A stretch of 37,928 bases of DNA from Pseudomonadota bacterium (lineage in GTDB: Bacteria; Pseudomonadota; Alphaproteobacteria; Sphingomonadales; Sphingomonadaceae), in contig JAEXAW010000047.1 of the NCBI GenBank assembly GCA_023458055.1, positions 1 through 37,928 of the forward strand. Direction: 5' to 3'. A program made the translations under genes and the position numbers. Positions 25,233-33,480 of this stretch are shown here, in pieces. Each line of letters starts with the position of its first letter. The first letter of the stretch is position 1. A model generated the notes under the pieces. That model did not search any database. It had not been told where the DNA came from and saw only the letters and a list, made by a program, of their open reading frames with translations.

Positions 25233-25442
25233 TTAGCGCACCTTCCGGCTACGTTCGAGCACGGGGCGATGCCCTTCGGCATCCAGCGCGCCCATGACGG
25301 GCTCTTCACGGTTGCGTTCAGCGATGGGACCATCGCCCGCAGTATCGGTCTGGTGGTCGAGATAGGCCTGATCTTCTCCGGCCTTTTGCTTCATCTCCAG
25401 CGCCTTGTTCGCAAGGCGCGTCTGGTCGTTCGGTCGGGACAC
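25233..25442 (-). CDS. Small acidic/basic protein (69 aa), first gene of stress operon
   Basis: A 69-residue hydrophilic protein starting with GTG, 6 nt after aaggag. The sequence VSRPNDQTRLANKALEMKQK ... ended by VLERSRKVR is charged and probably disordered. No family recognised. It is directly behind the EcfG-like promoter, with a leader of roughly 30 nt, and is followed one base later by the HPF-like gene. The upstream in-frame ATGs lie beyond the promoter and were rejected. Confidence 0.65.
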   Translation of the reverse strand: MSRPNDQTRLANKALEMKQKAGEDQAYLDHQTDTAGDGPIAERNREEPVMGALDAEGHRPVLERSRKVR

Positions 25443-25481
25443 GACACTCTCCTTATGATTTGAATTTGTTGATGTAAAAAT

Positions 25482-25506
25482 AACCATGCGGGCGGAAAAA
25501 GGTTCC
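25482..25506 (-). promoter_or_regulatory. EcfG-type (general stress) promoter, candidate
   Basis: On the minus strand GGAAC (25506-25502), a 16-nt spacer and GGTT (25485-25482) match the alphaproteobacterial sigma-EcfG consensus GGAAC-N16/17-CGTT with one mismatch. It is about 40 nt upstream of the GTG of the 69-aa gene and heads an operon with a ribosome-hibernation homologue, a typical general stress response target. Confidence 0.6.
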
Positions 25507-25624
25507 CTATGCGGTGCCAAAGCAGCTGGGCACGGTGCGCCGCACGCGCGCTTGGTTGCCCCTGTAACGACGTTGGTCTAAGGACTCGGGCTATCCCCTT
25601 TTCACAAAGTCGAAGGCATGTTCT

Positions 25625-27064
25625 ATGACCAACCCCTACCCCCAGATTTTGACCTCGCAGATTGATGGCGAATGGATTGCGCGCGGCAATCGCAATGCGC
25701 GCGAGGTGATCAATCCGTCGACCGGCGCGGTGCTGGGCGAGGTGGCGGAGGTGACCAGGGATGACCTCGACCGCGCGCTCGAAGCCTCGGCCAAGGGGTG
25801 GGTCGAATGGCGCGCCAAGGATGTGGAGACGCGCGGCGCGATCCTCCACAAGGTCGCCGATCTGTTGCGCGAGCGGCTGGAAGAAATCGCCACCACGCTG
25901 GCGATGGAACAGGGCAAGCCGATGGAACAGGCGCGCAATGAAGTCCGCGCCGGCATCCGCTTTTTTGATATCCACCCCGAAGAAGCCAAGCGCGCTTATG
26001 GCCGCTTGCTGGTGCGCCCGCAGGGGCAGCGATCGAGCGTGACCTATGAGCCGGTCGGGCCTTCGGTCGGCTTTGCGCCGTGGAATTTCCCTTTCTATAA
26101 TGTCGCGCGCAAGATTGCCCCGGCCTTATCGGCAGGCTGTTCGATCATCTCCAAACCGGCGGAAGAAACCCCCGGCTCGGCGATCATGCTGCAACAGGCG
26201 CTGATGGATGCGGGCGTTCCGGCCAATGCCTCGCAACTGGTGTTCGGTGACCCGGACATGATCAGCCGCCACCTGATTGCGTCCGACATCATCCGCAAGA
26301 TCAGCTTCACCGGATCGGTGCCGGTCGGCAAGCATCTGATGAAGCTTGCCGCCGAAGGCATGAAGCGCACCACTATGGAGTTGGGCGGCCACGCGCCGGT
26401 GCTGGTGTTCGACGATGCCGACCTTGAAAAGACGCTCAATCTCATCGTCCCCGGCAAGTTCCGCAATTCAGGGCAAGTGTGCGTCTCCCCCACCCGCTTC
26501 TTTGTGCAGGAAGGCATTTACGACAAGTTTGTGAAGGGCTTCACCGAATTTACCGAAAAGAACATCAAGGTCGGGAACGCGCTCGATGCGGACACCAAGA
26601 TGGGCCCGCTCGCCAACAGCCGCCGCATCCCGGCGGTGGGCGAGCTGATCGAGGACGCCATCAAAGCGGGCGCGCGCGCAACCACCGGCGCGGAACGGCT
26701 GGGCAAGGACGGCTATTTCTATGCGCCGACCGTGCTCGCCGACGTCCCCGACAGCGCGCGGATCATGAACGAAGAACCCTTCGGCCCCGTCGCGATGATG
26801 CGTCCGTTCAAGACGATGGACGAGGCGATCCACGAGGCGAACCGTCTGCCGTTTGGCCTTGCCTCCTACGTCTTCACCGAAAATGTCCACACCGCGATGC
26901 TGGCATCCGACAAGATCGAAGCCGGGATGGTCGCGGTCAATAGCGCGACGATTTCAACCGGGGATTCCCCGTTTGGCGGCATCAAGGAATCGGGGCACGG
27001 GCTTGAGGACGGCCCGGAAGGTTTGAAGGCGTTTATGGTGAGCAAGACTATTCATATGATGTGA
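25625..27064 (+). CDS. NAD(P)-dependent aldehyde dehydrogenase (succinate-semialdehyde DH-like)
   Basis: A 479-residue enzyme of the ALDH superfamily that oxidises an aldehyde to a carboxylate. The motifs are GFAPWNFPFYNVARK (cofactor strand), SKPAEETP, ISFTGSVPVGK (Rossmann turn), the general base Glu252 in MELGGHAPV and the nucleophile Cys286 in NSGQVCVSPTRFFV. EEPFGPV and SPFGGIKESGHG near the C-terminus are also standard. The GabD-like pattern suggests succinate semialdehyde, but substrate cannot be fixed from sequence. It is divergent from the stress operon. Its relation to the following ThDP gene (399 bp further) is unclear. Confidence 0.9.
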   Translation: MTNPYPQILTSQIDGEWIARGNRNAREVINPSTGAVLGEVAEVTRDDLDRALEASAKGWVEWRAKDVETRGAILHKVADLLRERLEEIATTLAMEQGKPMEQARNEVRAGIRFFDIHPEEAKRAYGRLLVRPQGQRSSVTYEPVGPSVGFAPWNFPFYNVARKIAPALSAGCSIISKPAEETPGSAIMLQQALMDAGVPANASQLVFGDPDMISRHLIASDIIRKISFTGSVPVGKHLMKLAAEGMKRTTMELGGHAPVLVFDDADLEKTLNLIVPGKFRNSGQVCVSPTRFFVQEGIYDKFVKGFTEFTEKNIKVGNALDADTKMGPLANSRRIPAVGELIEDAIKAGARATTGAERLGKDGYFYAPTVLADVPDSARIMNEEPFGPVAMMRPFKTMDEAIHEANRLPFGLASYVFTENVHTAMLASDKIEAGMVAVNSATISTGDSPFGGIKESGHGLEDGPEGLKAFMVSKTIHMM

Positions 27065-27079
27065 CGGGGGTGTTGAGGC

Positions 27080-27430
27080 AGCGCCCTCTACCCCATAACC
27101 GAAGTGCTGAGCTCGTCGAAGCACGCCGTTAAGGCTGGCGCAACGCTGAGAAACGCCCTTCGACAAGCTCAGGGCTACGGGTTATTATCATTCCACAGTC
27201 CGTTCACCCCGAGTGCACCCCCTCCTCCGTTCGTCTCGAGCGAAGTCGAGAGACGTGAGCATAGTTCTATCCGTGTCTCGAATCCTGAGCGTGTCGAAGG
27301 ACTCGACACGAACGGGTGTTGGAAGTGGTTCCCGCCTTGACTCGTCACCCTGAACTTGTTTCAGGGTCCATATGTCCTGCCCTCTCGATGGCTCCGGACT
27401 ATGGATGCTGAAACAAGTTCAGCATGACCA
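27080..27430. repeat. REP-like inverted elements between ALDH and ThDP genes
   Basis: No gene. There are three kinds of palindrome. First, tgagctcgtcgaag (27109-27122) pairs with cttcgacaagctca (27158-27171). Second, a cgtctcgag/ctcgagagacg-like hairpin lies at 27232-27255, followed by cgtgtc/gacacg at about 27272-27310. Third, ctgaacttgtttcag (27350-27364) recurs inverted as ctgaaacaagttcag (27408-27422). These differ from families A and B and resemble the REP pairs dispersed in alphaproteobacteria. No transposase (RAYT) is present in the window. Confidence 0.8.
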
Positions 27431-27462
27431 TGCCGTAAGCAAAGTTTAGGAGCAAAACCGCC

Positions 27463-29142
27463 ATGACTGATTCCACCCCCCGCACCGATGCCAGAACCGG
27501 CGGCCGCATCCTTGTTGACCAACTCGTCATCCAAGGCTGTGAACGCATCTTCACTGTCCCCGGCGAAAGCTTCCTCGCGGTGCTCGACGCGCTGCATGAC
27601 GTCCCCGAAATCGAGGAAATCGTGTGTCGGCAGGAAGGCGGCGTGTCCTATATGGCGTGCGCGCAAGGCGATCTCACCGGACGGCCCGGCGTAGCCTTTG
27701 TAACCCGCGGTCCCGGCGCGACCAATGCGACGATTGGCGTTCATGTTGCCTATCAGGATTCGATCCCGATGATCCTGTTCATCGGTGATGTGGATCGTTC
27801 GATGAAGGACCGCGAGGGCTTTCAGGAGATCGACTTTCCGGCCTTCTTTGGCCCCATCGCCAAATGGGCGGCGCGGATTGATGATGCGGCGCGCATCCCC
27901 GAATATGTCGCGCGGGCCTATTCGGTCGCGATGTCCGGACGCCCGGGACCGGTGGTGCTCGCGCTCCCCGAAGATATGCTGCTCGACGAGGTGGATGCGC
28001 TCGACCGCCCGCGCGTCGAACCCGCCGTGCAGGCGACCGACCCGCAGGCGATGCAGGCGCTGATGACCCTGCTCGCCGAGGCGACCGACCCGGTTGCGAT
28101 CATCGGCGGGGCGGGCTGGACCGAAGGCGCAGCGCATCATTTCCGCCTGTTCGCCGAGCGCATCGGGATACCGGTCGCGAGCGCGTTCCGGCGGCAGGAT
28201 GCGATTGATAATGCGAGCGTCGTGTGGGCGGGCAATCTCGGTTACGGCCCCAACCCCAAGCTCGTCGAACGCATCAAGAATGCCGACCTGCTGCTCGTGG
28301 TGGGCGCGCGGCTCGGCGAGGCGACGACCGATGGCTATAGCCTTGTGACGCCCGACCATCCGGGGCAGATTTTGGTGCATGTCCATCCTGATCCAAACGA
28401 GCTTGGCCGCGTCTATCGCGCCGACCTTGGCATTTGCGCGGACATGCACGAATTTGCCGAAAGCTGTGCGCTTTGGCCCGATGATCTGATCGACTTTGAT
28501 TGCGGCAAAACCGCGCATGAGGAATGGCTCGCCTGGTCCACCCCCGCGCCGCGCGAGGGCGTCAAGATGGACTTGGGGCCCTGCGTCGCGGCAATGCGCG
28601 AGGCGATGCCCGCCGACACCATCATCTGCAACGGCGCGGGCAATTATTCGGGCTGGTGGCACCGCTATTGGCGCTATGGCGGCCCGGTGTGCCAGTTGGC
28701 TCCGACCAATGGTTCGATGGGCTATGGCGTCCCCGCAGCGGTGGCCGCCGCCATCCATCACCGCGACCGGAAGGTAGTGGCCTTGGCGGGCGATGGCTGT
28801 TTCCTGATGAACGGGCAGGAACTCGCGACCGCGGTGCGCTATGGCTGCGACATGCTGGTGATCGTCGTCGACAATGGCGGCTATGGCACCATCCGCATGC
28901 ACCAGGAGCGCGAATATCCTGAGCGCGTGACACCCGCGACGGCGCTTAGCAACCCGGACTTTGCCGCCTATGCGCACGCCTTCGGGGCATGGGCGGAGAC
29001 GGTGGAAACGACCGCCGAATTTGCCCCCGCACTTGACCGCGCGCTGGCCGAGCCGGGGGTGAAATTGCTGCATCTCAAAACGGATATGGAAGTGATCACC
29101 AACGGGACGACGATCAGTGCGCTGAGAGGCCGGGGGAGGTAA
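27463..29142 (+). CDS. Thiamine-diphosphate enzyme, acetolactate synthase-like
   Basis: A 559-residue ThDP-dependent enzyme of the AHAS/POX family. The N-terminal Pyr domain has TVPGESFLAVLDAL and Glu58 (CRQEGGVSYMA), the residue that activates the cofactor, followed by TRGPGATNATIGVH. A middle domain follows (about 190-340), then the PP domain with GDGCFLMNGQE ... VIVVDNGGYG, the GDG-N25-NN-like ThDP/Mg site with DNGG in place of NN. It probably makes or breaks a 2-keto acid carboligation bond; the substrate is unknown. It lacks an adjacent regulatory subunit (ilvH), so it is unlikely to be the main branched-chain AHAS. ATG 27463 follows aggagcaaaaccgcc. Confidence 0.88.
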   Translation: MTDSTPRTDARTGGRILVDQLVIQGCERIFTVPGESFLAVLDALHDVPEIEEIVCRQEGGVSYMACAQGDLTGRPGVAFVTRGPGATNATIGVHVAYQDSIPMILFIGDVDRSMKDREGFQEIDFPAFFGPIAKWAARIDDAARIPEYVARAYSVAMSGRPGPVVLALPEDMLLDEVDALDRPRVEPAVQATDPQAMQALMTLLAEATDPVAIIGGAGWTEGAAHHFRLFAERIGIPVASAFRRQDAIDNASVVWAGNLGYGPNPKLVERIKNADLLLVVGARLGEATTDGYSLVTPDHPGQILVHVHPDPNELGRVYRADLGICADMHEFAESCALWPDDLIDFDCGKTAHEEWLAWSTPAPREGVKMDLGPCVAAMREAMPADTIICNGAGNYSGWWHRYWRYGGPVCQLAPTNGSMGYGVPAAVAAAIHHRDRKVVALAGDGCFLMNGQELATAVRYGCDMLVIVVDNGGYGTIRMHQEREYPERVTPATALSNPDFAAYAHAFGAWAETVETTAEFAPALDRALAEPGVKLLHLKTDMEVITNGTTISALRGRGR

Positions 29143-29835
29143 CAATCGATCCTCCCTGTCGCTCGTGAGCGCAACGGGGAGAAGCTTTGCGCGACACGGT
29201 CCTCCCTGTCGCGCAGCGATGGGGAGGAGAACCGCCAAGCGTAGCTTGGTGGTGGTGGGGTCGCGAGCCGCAGGCGAGCGTGCGGCCTGTCCGCCTCCCG
29301 CAGCGCCGACCAATCCACCCCTCATCCTCAGCGTAAACCATTCCGTCCGCTCGACGCGGACGACCCCTCCGTCAGTTGCTGGCGCAACTGCCACCTCCCC
29401 ATCGCTCTTACGAGCGACGGGGAGGAGCTTTGCGCGACACGGTCCTCCCTGTCGCGCAGCGATGGGGAGGGGGACCGCCAAGCGTAGCTTGGTGGTGGTG
29501 GGGTCGCGAGCCGCAGGCGAGCGGGCGGCCTGTCCGCCTCCCGCAGCGCCGACCAATCCACCCCCTCATCCTCAGCGTAAACCATTCCGTCCGCGAGACG
29601 CGGCCGACCCCTCCGTCAGTTGCTGGCGCAACTGCCACCTCCCCATCGCTCTTACGAGCGACGGGGAGGAGCTGGCTTTCCCCTTACCCTCCCTTGCTAG
29701 GGAGGGTCGAAGGCGCGTAGCGGCTTCGGGGTGGGTAAAACGTCGAAGGGACAGGCTGGCGTATCTACGCTAAAATACCCACCCCAAAAAACGTGCCGTT
29801 TTTTGACCCTCCCTTGAAGGGAGGGTGACAGGCGT
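29143..29835. repeat. Intergenic hairpin-repeat cluster 6
   Basis: No gene. Family B dominates 29150-29680 (with tip variants tcgcgcagcga and cgctcttacgagcg), then a family A pair at 29688-29832 ends with caaaaaacggcacg in reverse orientation. Includes the 243-bp duplication listed separately. Confidence 0.85.
29183..29669. repeat. Two tandem ~243-bp copies of a repeat unit
   Basis: 29183-29425 and 29426-29669 are near-identical, each beginning agctttgcgcgacacggtcc or agctttgcgcgacac and containing ccgccaagcgtagcttggtgg, the ccaatccacccc block and gtaaaccattccgtccgc. They differ by only scattered bases, for example gaggagaacc versus gagggggacc. A third partial copy, agctggctttcc, follows. 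This is a recent duplication within the family B array. Confidence 0.85.
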
Positions 29836-29851
29836 CAATTCTTTCACGCCA

Positions 29852-29890
29852 TAAAAAACCGCCCGGCGCAGGGAGGCACACCGGGCGGTT
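29852..29890 (-). terminator. Rho-independent terminator, minus strand
   Basis: aaccgcccgg (29857-29866) pairs with ccgggcggtt (29881-29890), a 10-bp perfect stem with a 14-nt loop. On the minus strand the stem is followed by a run of six T (29858-29853). It lies about 155 nt beyond the csbD-like stop, the nearest minus-strand gene, which leaves a long 3' untranslated segment. Confidence 0.8.
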
Positions 29891-30043
29891 GTAAGTTTGA
29901 GGAAAATCCAGCGCGGTCTGAAAAGGGGAGGGCCGCGCCGTCCAGCGATTTTCCTCCAATGTGAAGCCGGTTGGCCGGCTCCAGCCTCAAGGATGTTAAT
30001 CGGGTCCCAAGAGTTGGGCGTCTCGGGGCCTCAGGTCAGCGCC
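29891..30043. other. Noncoding stretch between terminator and csbD-like gene
   Basis: 153 bp with no ORF of note. It includes an imperfect palindrome around 29966-29988 (agccggttggccggct). It may be the csbD 3' UTR or contain a small RNA ending at the terminator; nothing more can be said. Confidence 0.3.
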
Positions 30044-30226
30044 TCAGACCTTGTCGCCGAGCGCGCCTTTTACGTCGCCCTTGACGCGCTGGGCTTCGCC
30101 CTTGCGTTCCTGAGCCACGCCTTCCGCATGGAGGCGCTCATTGTCGGTCGCCTTGCCAATGGCCTGTTTCGTGTTGCCGATGGCTTCGTTAGCCATACCC
30201 TTGGCTTTATCTTTCAATTCACCCAT
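30044..30226 (-). CDS. CsbD-family stress protein
   Basis: A 60-residue hydrophilic, helical protein. MGELKDKAKGMANEAIGN, then KQAIGKATDN and a GEAQRVKGDVKGALGDK tail are typical of CsbD, an abundant cytoplasmic general-stress protein of unknown function. aaggagacagaaa gives a strong ribosome site. A weak EcfG-like site is discussed under rejected items. Ends before a good intrinsic terminator. Confidence 0.93.
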   Translation of the reverse strand: MGELKDKAKGMANEAIGNTKQAIGKATDNERLHAEGVAQERKGEAQRVKGDVKGALGDKV

Positions 30227-30344
30227 TTTCTGTCTCCTTGTAAGGGTCTGATCCGGGGTTGGTATCGGGTAAAGCTACGCGTCAGCGGGGCCAAAAGGTC
30301 CATGTCTTTGCGGGCGTTTGCGACGAATTGAGAGGTCTCGCGCG

Positions 30345-31472
30345 TCAAGTTGACAGAAGCGCGGCGAGCGCATTAACCTCGCTCAAGCTGTTCCAGCTCG
30401 CAAAGGAAAGCCGCAGGATAGTGCCGCGATAATCCACCCGCACCTGCTGCGCGGCGAGCAATTGCTCCACTGCCCCGCGTTCCTCGCCAAGGTCGATGCA
30501 GATGGTGCCGCCGATCGCGTGGGTCGGCCAGCCCCAGTGCGGGCGGCGCGGCTCGACGAGCTCGCGGAAGGCGCGTTGCAATGCTTTATTGTGCGCAGCA
30601 ATTTGCGCGATGCCAATGCCCGCGACCGTATCCGCGCCGACCTTCGCTGCGATGAACGGCGCGACATCGGGCGATCCGCCCCAAAAGCGCAGCGCATCCT
30701 TGGCATAGCGGAAATCGCGAATGTCCATTTCGAACGGCTCGGCATGGCTGAACCAGCCGAGCGAGGCGGGTTTGAGCCCATCAAACTCGGCTTCGGGCAC
30801 CCACAGCCAGCCCGCGCCTGCCCCGCCCGACAGCCATTTGAGGCAGCTTCCGACGCCCGCATCGACGCCCCAGTCGCGCAAGGTCACCGGCACCACGCCC
30901 GCCGATTGCGCGACATCGACCACGGTGCGCGCGCCCTTCGCCTTAGCGAGCGCGGCAATTTCGGCGACAGGCCCGATCTGCCCGGTGTTGGAATGCACAT
31001 GCATGACCAGCGCAACCGCAGTGCGCTCGTCTATCGCATCGGCCCAGACTTGCGGGTCGCCGGGGTCGGCGCCTTGTGGCAACAGGCGGAATTCAAACCC
31101 GAACGCCTCCATCCCCTGCGCGACGAAGCCGAGCGTCGGGAAGGTCTGCTCCGACATCAGGATGATATTGCGGCCCTTCTCGCGCGGGATCGCGCCGAGA
31201 TAGTGCTCGAACGCCGCCGAGACATTGACCTTGGGGCAAAGCTCGCGCGCGAGCCCGCCGACCAGCGGGGCAAGGCTCGCGCGAAAGCCCTCGACATGCT
31301 CAAGCCACGGCCCCCAGGCGAGGCTCCCCTCCTCGCGCCAGGGCTTTAGATAGTGCGCGTCCATCGCCACCGCCGTTGCGCGCGGCATCGCTCCCGCCGC
31401 ATGGGCGAGACAATAAGGCCCCGGCCCCGGCACATGGAAAAGATCGCGCATGGTCTCGGGGAGCAGGGTCAT
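30345..31472 (-). CDS. Kynureninase-like PLP enzyme (class V aminotransferase fold)
   Basis: A 375-residue PLP enzyme. The PLP aspartate is Asp186 in RTVVDVAQSAG and the Schiff-base lysine is likely Lys212 in GVGSCLKWLSGGAGAGWLWV, resembling the kynureninase YKYLNGGPG segment. HSNTGQIGP and SLGWFSH also occur in that family. Kynureninase splits kynurenine (or 3-hydroxykynurenine) into anthranilate (or 3-hydroxyanthranilate) and alanine. The protein is shorter than the usual 400-420 residues. It begins 13 nt after a tryptophan-dioxygenase-like gene, which supports a kynurenine-pathway role. No formamidase (kynB) is seen in the window. Confidence 0.8.
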   Translation of the reverse strand: MTLLPETMRDLFHVPGPGPYCLAHAAGAMPRATAVAMDAHYLKPWREEGSLAWGPWLEHVEGFRASLAPLVGGLARELCPKVNVSAAFEHYLGAIPREKGRNIILMSEQTFPTLGFVAQGMEAFGFEFRLLPQGADPGDPQVWADAIDERTAVALVMHVHSNTGQIGPVAEIAALAKAKGARTVVDVAQSAGVVPVTLRDWGVDAGVGSCLKWLSGGAGAGWLWVPEAEFDGLKPASLGWFSHAEPFEMDIRDFRYAKDALRFWGGSPDVAPFIAAKVGADTVAGIGIAQIAAHNKALQRAFRELVEPRRPHWGWPTHAIGGTICIDLGEERGAVEQLLAAQQVRVDYRGTILRLSFASWNSLSEVNALAALLST

Positions 31473-31485
31473 GGGCCGTCTGCTT

Positions 31486-32289
31486 TCAGGGGGCGGCTTT
31501 CAGGGACTCACCCGTCGGGCTGCCATGCCCCGAATGTTCGCCCGCCGCCTCGTCGTCCTCGGATATGCTCGGTCGGTGCTTGCCATAAGTCCCGCCCCAC
31601 GCGTCGGTCATCTGCCAGCGCACGTCCCACAATTCGGGGAAGAAGCGGTGGCGCGTGCCGGCGTTGAGCAATTCAACCGGACGCCCTTTGAGCGACGCCG
31701 CGCCCATGCCAATCGTGCGGTGGATCAGATAAATGTGCATCGCGCGAAATTTCTGGAACAGCTCATCATATTCGACCAAGGCTTCGGCGACCTTATAGGT
31801 CGCGTCATGGGTGAAGCCGCTGTCGTAAATCTCGCGCACGCTGCGGCCATCAAGATAATAGGTTTCGAACGTCCGCCAGATTTCCTGCGGCAAGGTGAGG
31901 AGCAATTGAAAGCCCGGGCTTTCCTGCCCCGAGCCATTGCCGAGTTGCAATCGCACCTCCTGATAATCGCGCGGGCTCATGGTTTCGAGCAGATCCATCT
32001 GGGTGATCATCAACCGCTGGATCTTGTGCACGCGGTCGAACAAGGTGAGGACTTTCATATCCTCGCGCGCCTGCATCGCGGTGTCGGCATCGACCAGCGT
32101 ATAGGCCATCAGCTTCATCCATAATTCTTCGACCTGATGGATGATCTGGAACTGGAGCTCGTCGCCATTGCACAACTCATCGGTGCGCTTCTGGCACTCA
32201 AGCAGGCGATCGACATTTAAGTAAATGCCATAATCGAGCATCTTCGGATTTTCGATTTCGGCGTGGATTTTTTCGCGGTTGAGCGGCAT
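31486..32289 (-). CDS. Tryptophan 2,3-dioxygenase-family haem protein, divergent loop
   Basis: A 267-residue protein of the TDO superfamily, which oxidises tryptophan to N-formylkynurenine with O2. Conserved elements are LQFQIIHQVEELWMKL with distal-site His51, SPRDYQEVRLQLG with Arg113 (binds the substrate carboxylate), FRAMHIYLIHRTIG with axial haem ligand His185 and FFPELWDVRWQMT. The canonical loop GTGGSSG after the axial helix is replaced by ASLKGRP (198-204), so Thr is Ser and the Gly residues are gone. Pairing with a kynureninase-like gene argues that tryptophan or a relative is still the substrate. The polar C-terminal 30 residues are not conserved. ATG 32289 was chosen to start at MPLNREKI. 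Confidence 0.85.
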   Translation of the reverse strand: MPLNREKIHAEIENPKMLDYGIYLNVDRLLECQKRTDELCNGDELQFQIIHQVEELWMKLMAYTLVDADTAMQAREDMKVLTLFDRVHKIQRLMITQMDLLETMSPRDYQEVRLQLGNGSGQESPGFQLLLTLPQEIWRTFETYYLDGRSVREIYDSGFTHDATYKVAEALVEYDELFQKFRAMHIYLIHRTIGMGAASLKGRPVELLNAGTRHRFFPELWDVRWQMTDAWGGTYGKHRPSISEDDEAAGEHSGHGSPTGESLKAAP

Positions 32290-32536
32290 GGAATTGGGAC
32301 TTTCTAACAGAAGAGGAAGGGCCCGCCCGCGCGGGTGCGCGCTCGAGCGGATAAATCTTGCTGTCAGGCGAACGGATGGACGCCCGCGGGCGGGCAATCG
32401 GGCGAACCCATCTGCCCGAGCCAGCGCGTTGCCGCAGGATGTCGCTTACCATCTCCCATAGGCTGCGCAGCATTGCGCGCGGCCGCGCTTTTTGCAAGAG
32501 GCTTGGCGCTCCCCCCTCGCACGAAATGAACCGGCC
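32290..32536. promoter_or_regulatory. Divergent region between TDO-like and DUF486 genes
   Basis: A 247-bp gap free of family A/B repeats, with a short inverted element (gcccgcgcgggtgcgcgc near 32322-32340, and gcccgcgggcgggc near 32381-32395). It must hold promoters for both directions. Promoter boxes are not identifiable by eye. Confidence 0.35.
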
Positions 32537-32878
32537 ATGCCCACGATCATCCTCCTCGTCCTTTCCAACATCTTCATGACCATCGCCTGGTATTGGCATT
32601 TGAAAGATGGCGCGGCGGGCGCGAAGCCGATGCTGACGATCATCCTCATCAGCTGGCTGATCGCGGGGGTCGAATATTGTTTCGCGGTGCCAGCGAACCG
32701 CATCGGTTATGCGCATGGCTGGAGCGCGGGGCAGCTCAAGATTGCGCAGGAGGCGATTGCGCTGTTGGTGTTCGGCGTGTTCATGGTGACCTGGCTCGGC
32801 GAGCCGCTGGAATGGCGCCACGGCGCAGCCTTCGCCTGCATCATGGCGGGCGTCGGCTTTTTATTCTGGGGGAAGTAA
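32537..32878 (+). CDS. DUF486/DMT-type small membrane protein
   Basis: A 113-residue protein with about four membrane helices (MPTIILLVLSNIFMTIAWYW, the ILISWLIAGVEYCFAVPANR helix, a central IAQEAIALLVFGVFM and a last AAFACIMAGVGFLFWGK). The AGVEYCFAVPANRIGY stretch is the hallmark of DUF486, related to drug/metabolite transporters. Function unknown. The start ATG 32537 matches family length. It stops immediately before the GTG of the next gene. Confidence 0.85.
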   Translation: MPTIILLVLSNIFMTIAWYWHLKDGAAGAKPMLTIILISWLIAGVEYCFAVPANRIGYAHGWSAGQLKIAQEAIALLVFGVFMVTWLGEPLEWRHGAAFACIMAGVGFLFWGK

Positions 32879-33160
32879 GTGGCAAAGCTCATGTTTCCGG
32901 CGGCAGAGGACATCCGCGCGCTGATGGACAGCGAGGGGCGACTGGCGCTTCGGGTCACACCCAACGCCAAGGCGGAGGCGGTGAGCATCGAGGATGGCAT
33001 GTTGCGCATCCGCGTCACCGTGGTGCCCGAAGATGGCAAGGCCAACAAAGCCGTAATCTCCCTCCTCGCCAAAGCGCTCGGAGTGAGCAAGTCGGCCATC
33101 GAAATTGTGCGCGGGGAAACGGCAAGGGATAAGGTGGTGCGGGTACGTCTCGGCAATTGA
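32879..33160 (+). CDS. DUF167/YggU-family protein
   Basis: A 93-residue protein starting with GTG right after the upstream TAA. RLALRVTPNAKAEAV and VPEDGKANKAVISLLAKALGVSKSAIEIVRGETARDKVVRV are the family signature. Function unknown; structures show a small alpha/beta fold. Zero spacing to the DUF486 gene makes the two one transcriptional unit. Confidence 0.92.
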   Translation: MAKLMFPAAEDIRALMDSEGRLALRVTPNAKAEAVSIEDGMLRIRVTVVPEDGKANKAVISLLAKALGVSKSAIEIVRGETARDKVVRVRLGN

Positions 33161-33480
33161 TTTGCCGCGAGGGTGCGCCCCTCTCTGGCGAGGGAGGGTG
33201 TCGGGGGCTATTCAGGCCGAGGGCGTAAACCAGCCCGCTCGGCGCCACCTCGCGACCCCTCCACCATTTGGCTACGCCAAACGGTCCCCCTCCCCATTGC
33301 TGCGCAACGGGGAGGAACTTGGCGCGACGATAAGTTCCTCCCTGTTCGCTGCAAGCGAATGGGGAGGTGGCAGCCCGCAAGGGCTGACGGAGGGGTCGCC
33401 CGCGATTAGCGGGCGGAATGGTTTAAGCCCACGCGCCCCGTCCCCCTCCCCACCGCCTGCGCAACAGGAGGAACTGAGCG
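33161..33480. repeat. Intergenic hairpin-repeat cluster 7
   Basis: No gene. Mostly family B: cgcgacccctccaccatttg, ggtccccctccccattgc, then cctccctgttcgctgcaagcgaatggggagg (stem at 33345-33359) and tgacggaggggtcgcccgcg. It lies between convergent ends of the DUF167 gene and the phytase gene, so it may also end transcription. Confidence 0.85.

Noticed and set aside
27361..29556. 731-codon minus-strand frame across the ThDP gene and repeats
   Set aside because: It runs through both the ThDP gene in reverse and noncoding repeats, so it is an artefact.
29143..29835. Possible insertion sequence or MITE flanked by inverted repeats
   Set aside because: The inverted words belong to dispersed families A/B; no transposase and no clear target duplication was found.
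30227..30305. EcfG-like promoter before csbD (GGACC-N17-CGTA on the minus strand)
   Set aside because: Two mismatches from GGAAC-CGTT; too weak to list even though CsbD is a usual stress target.
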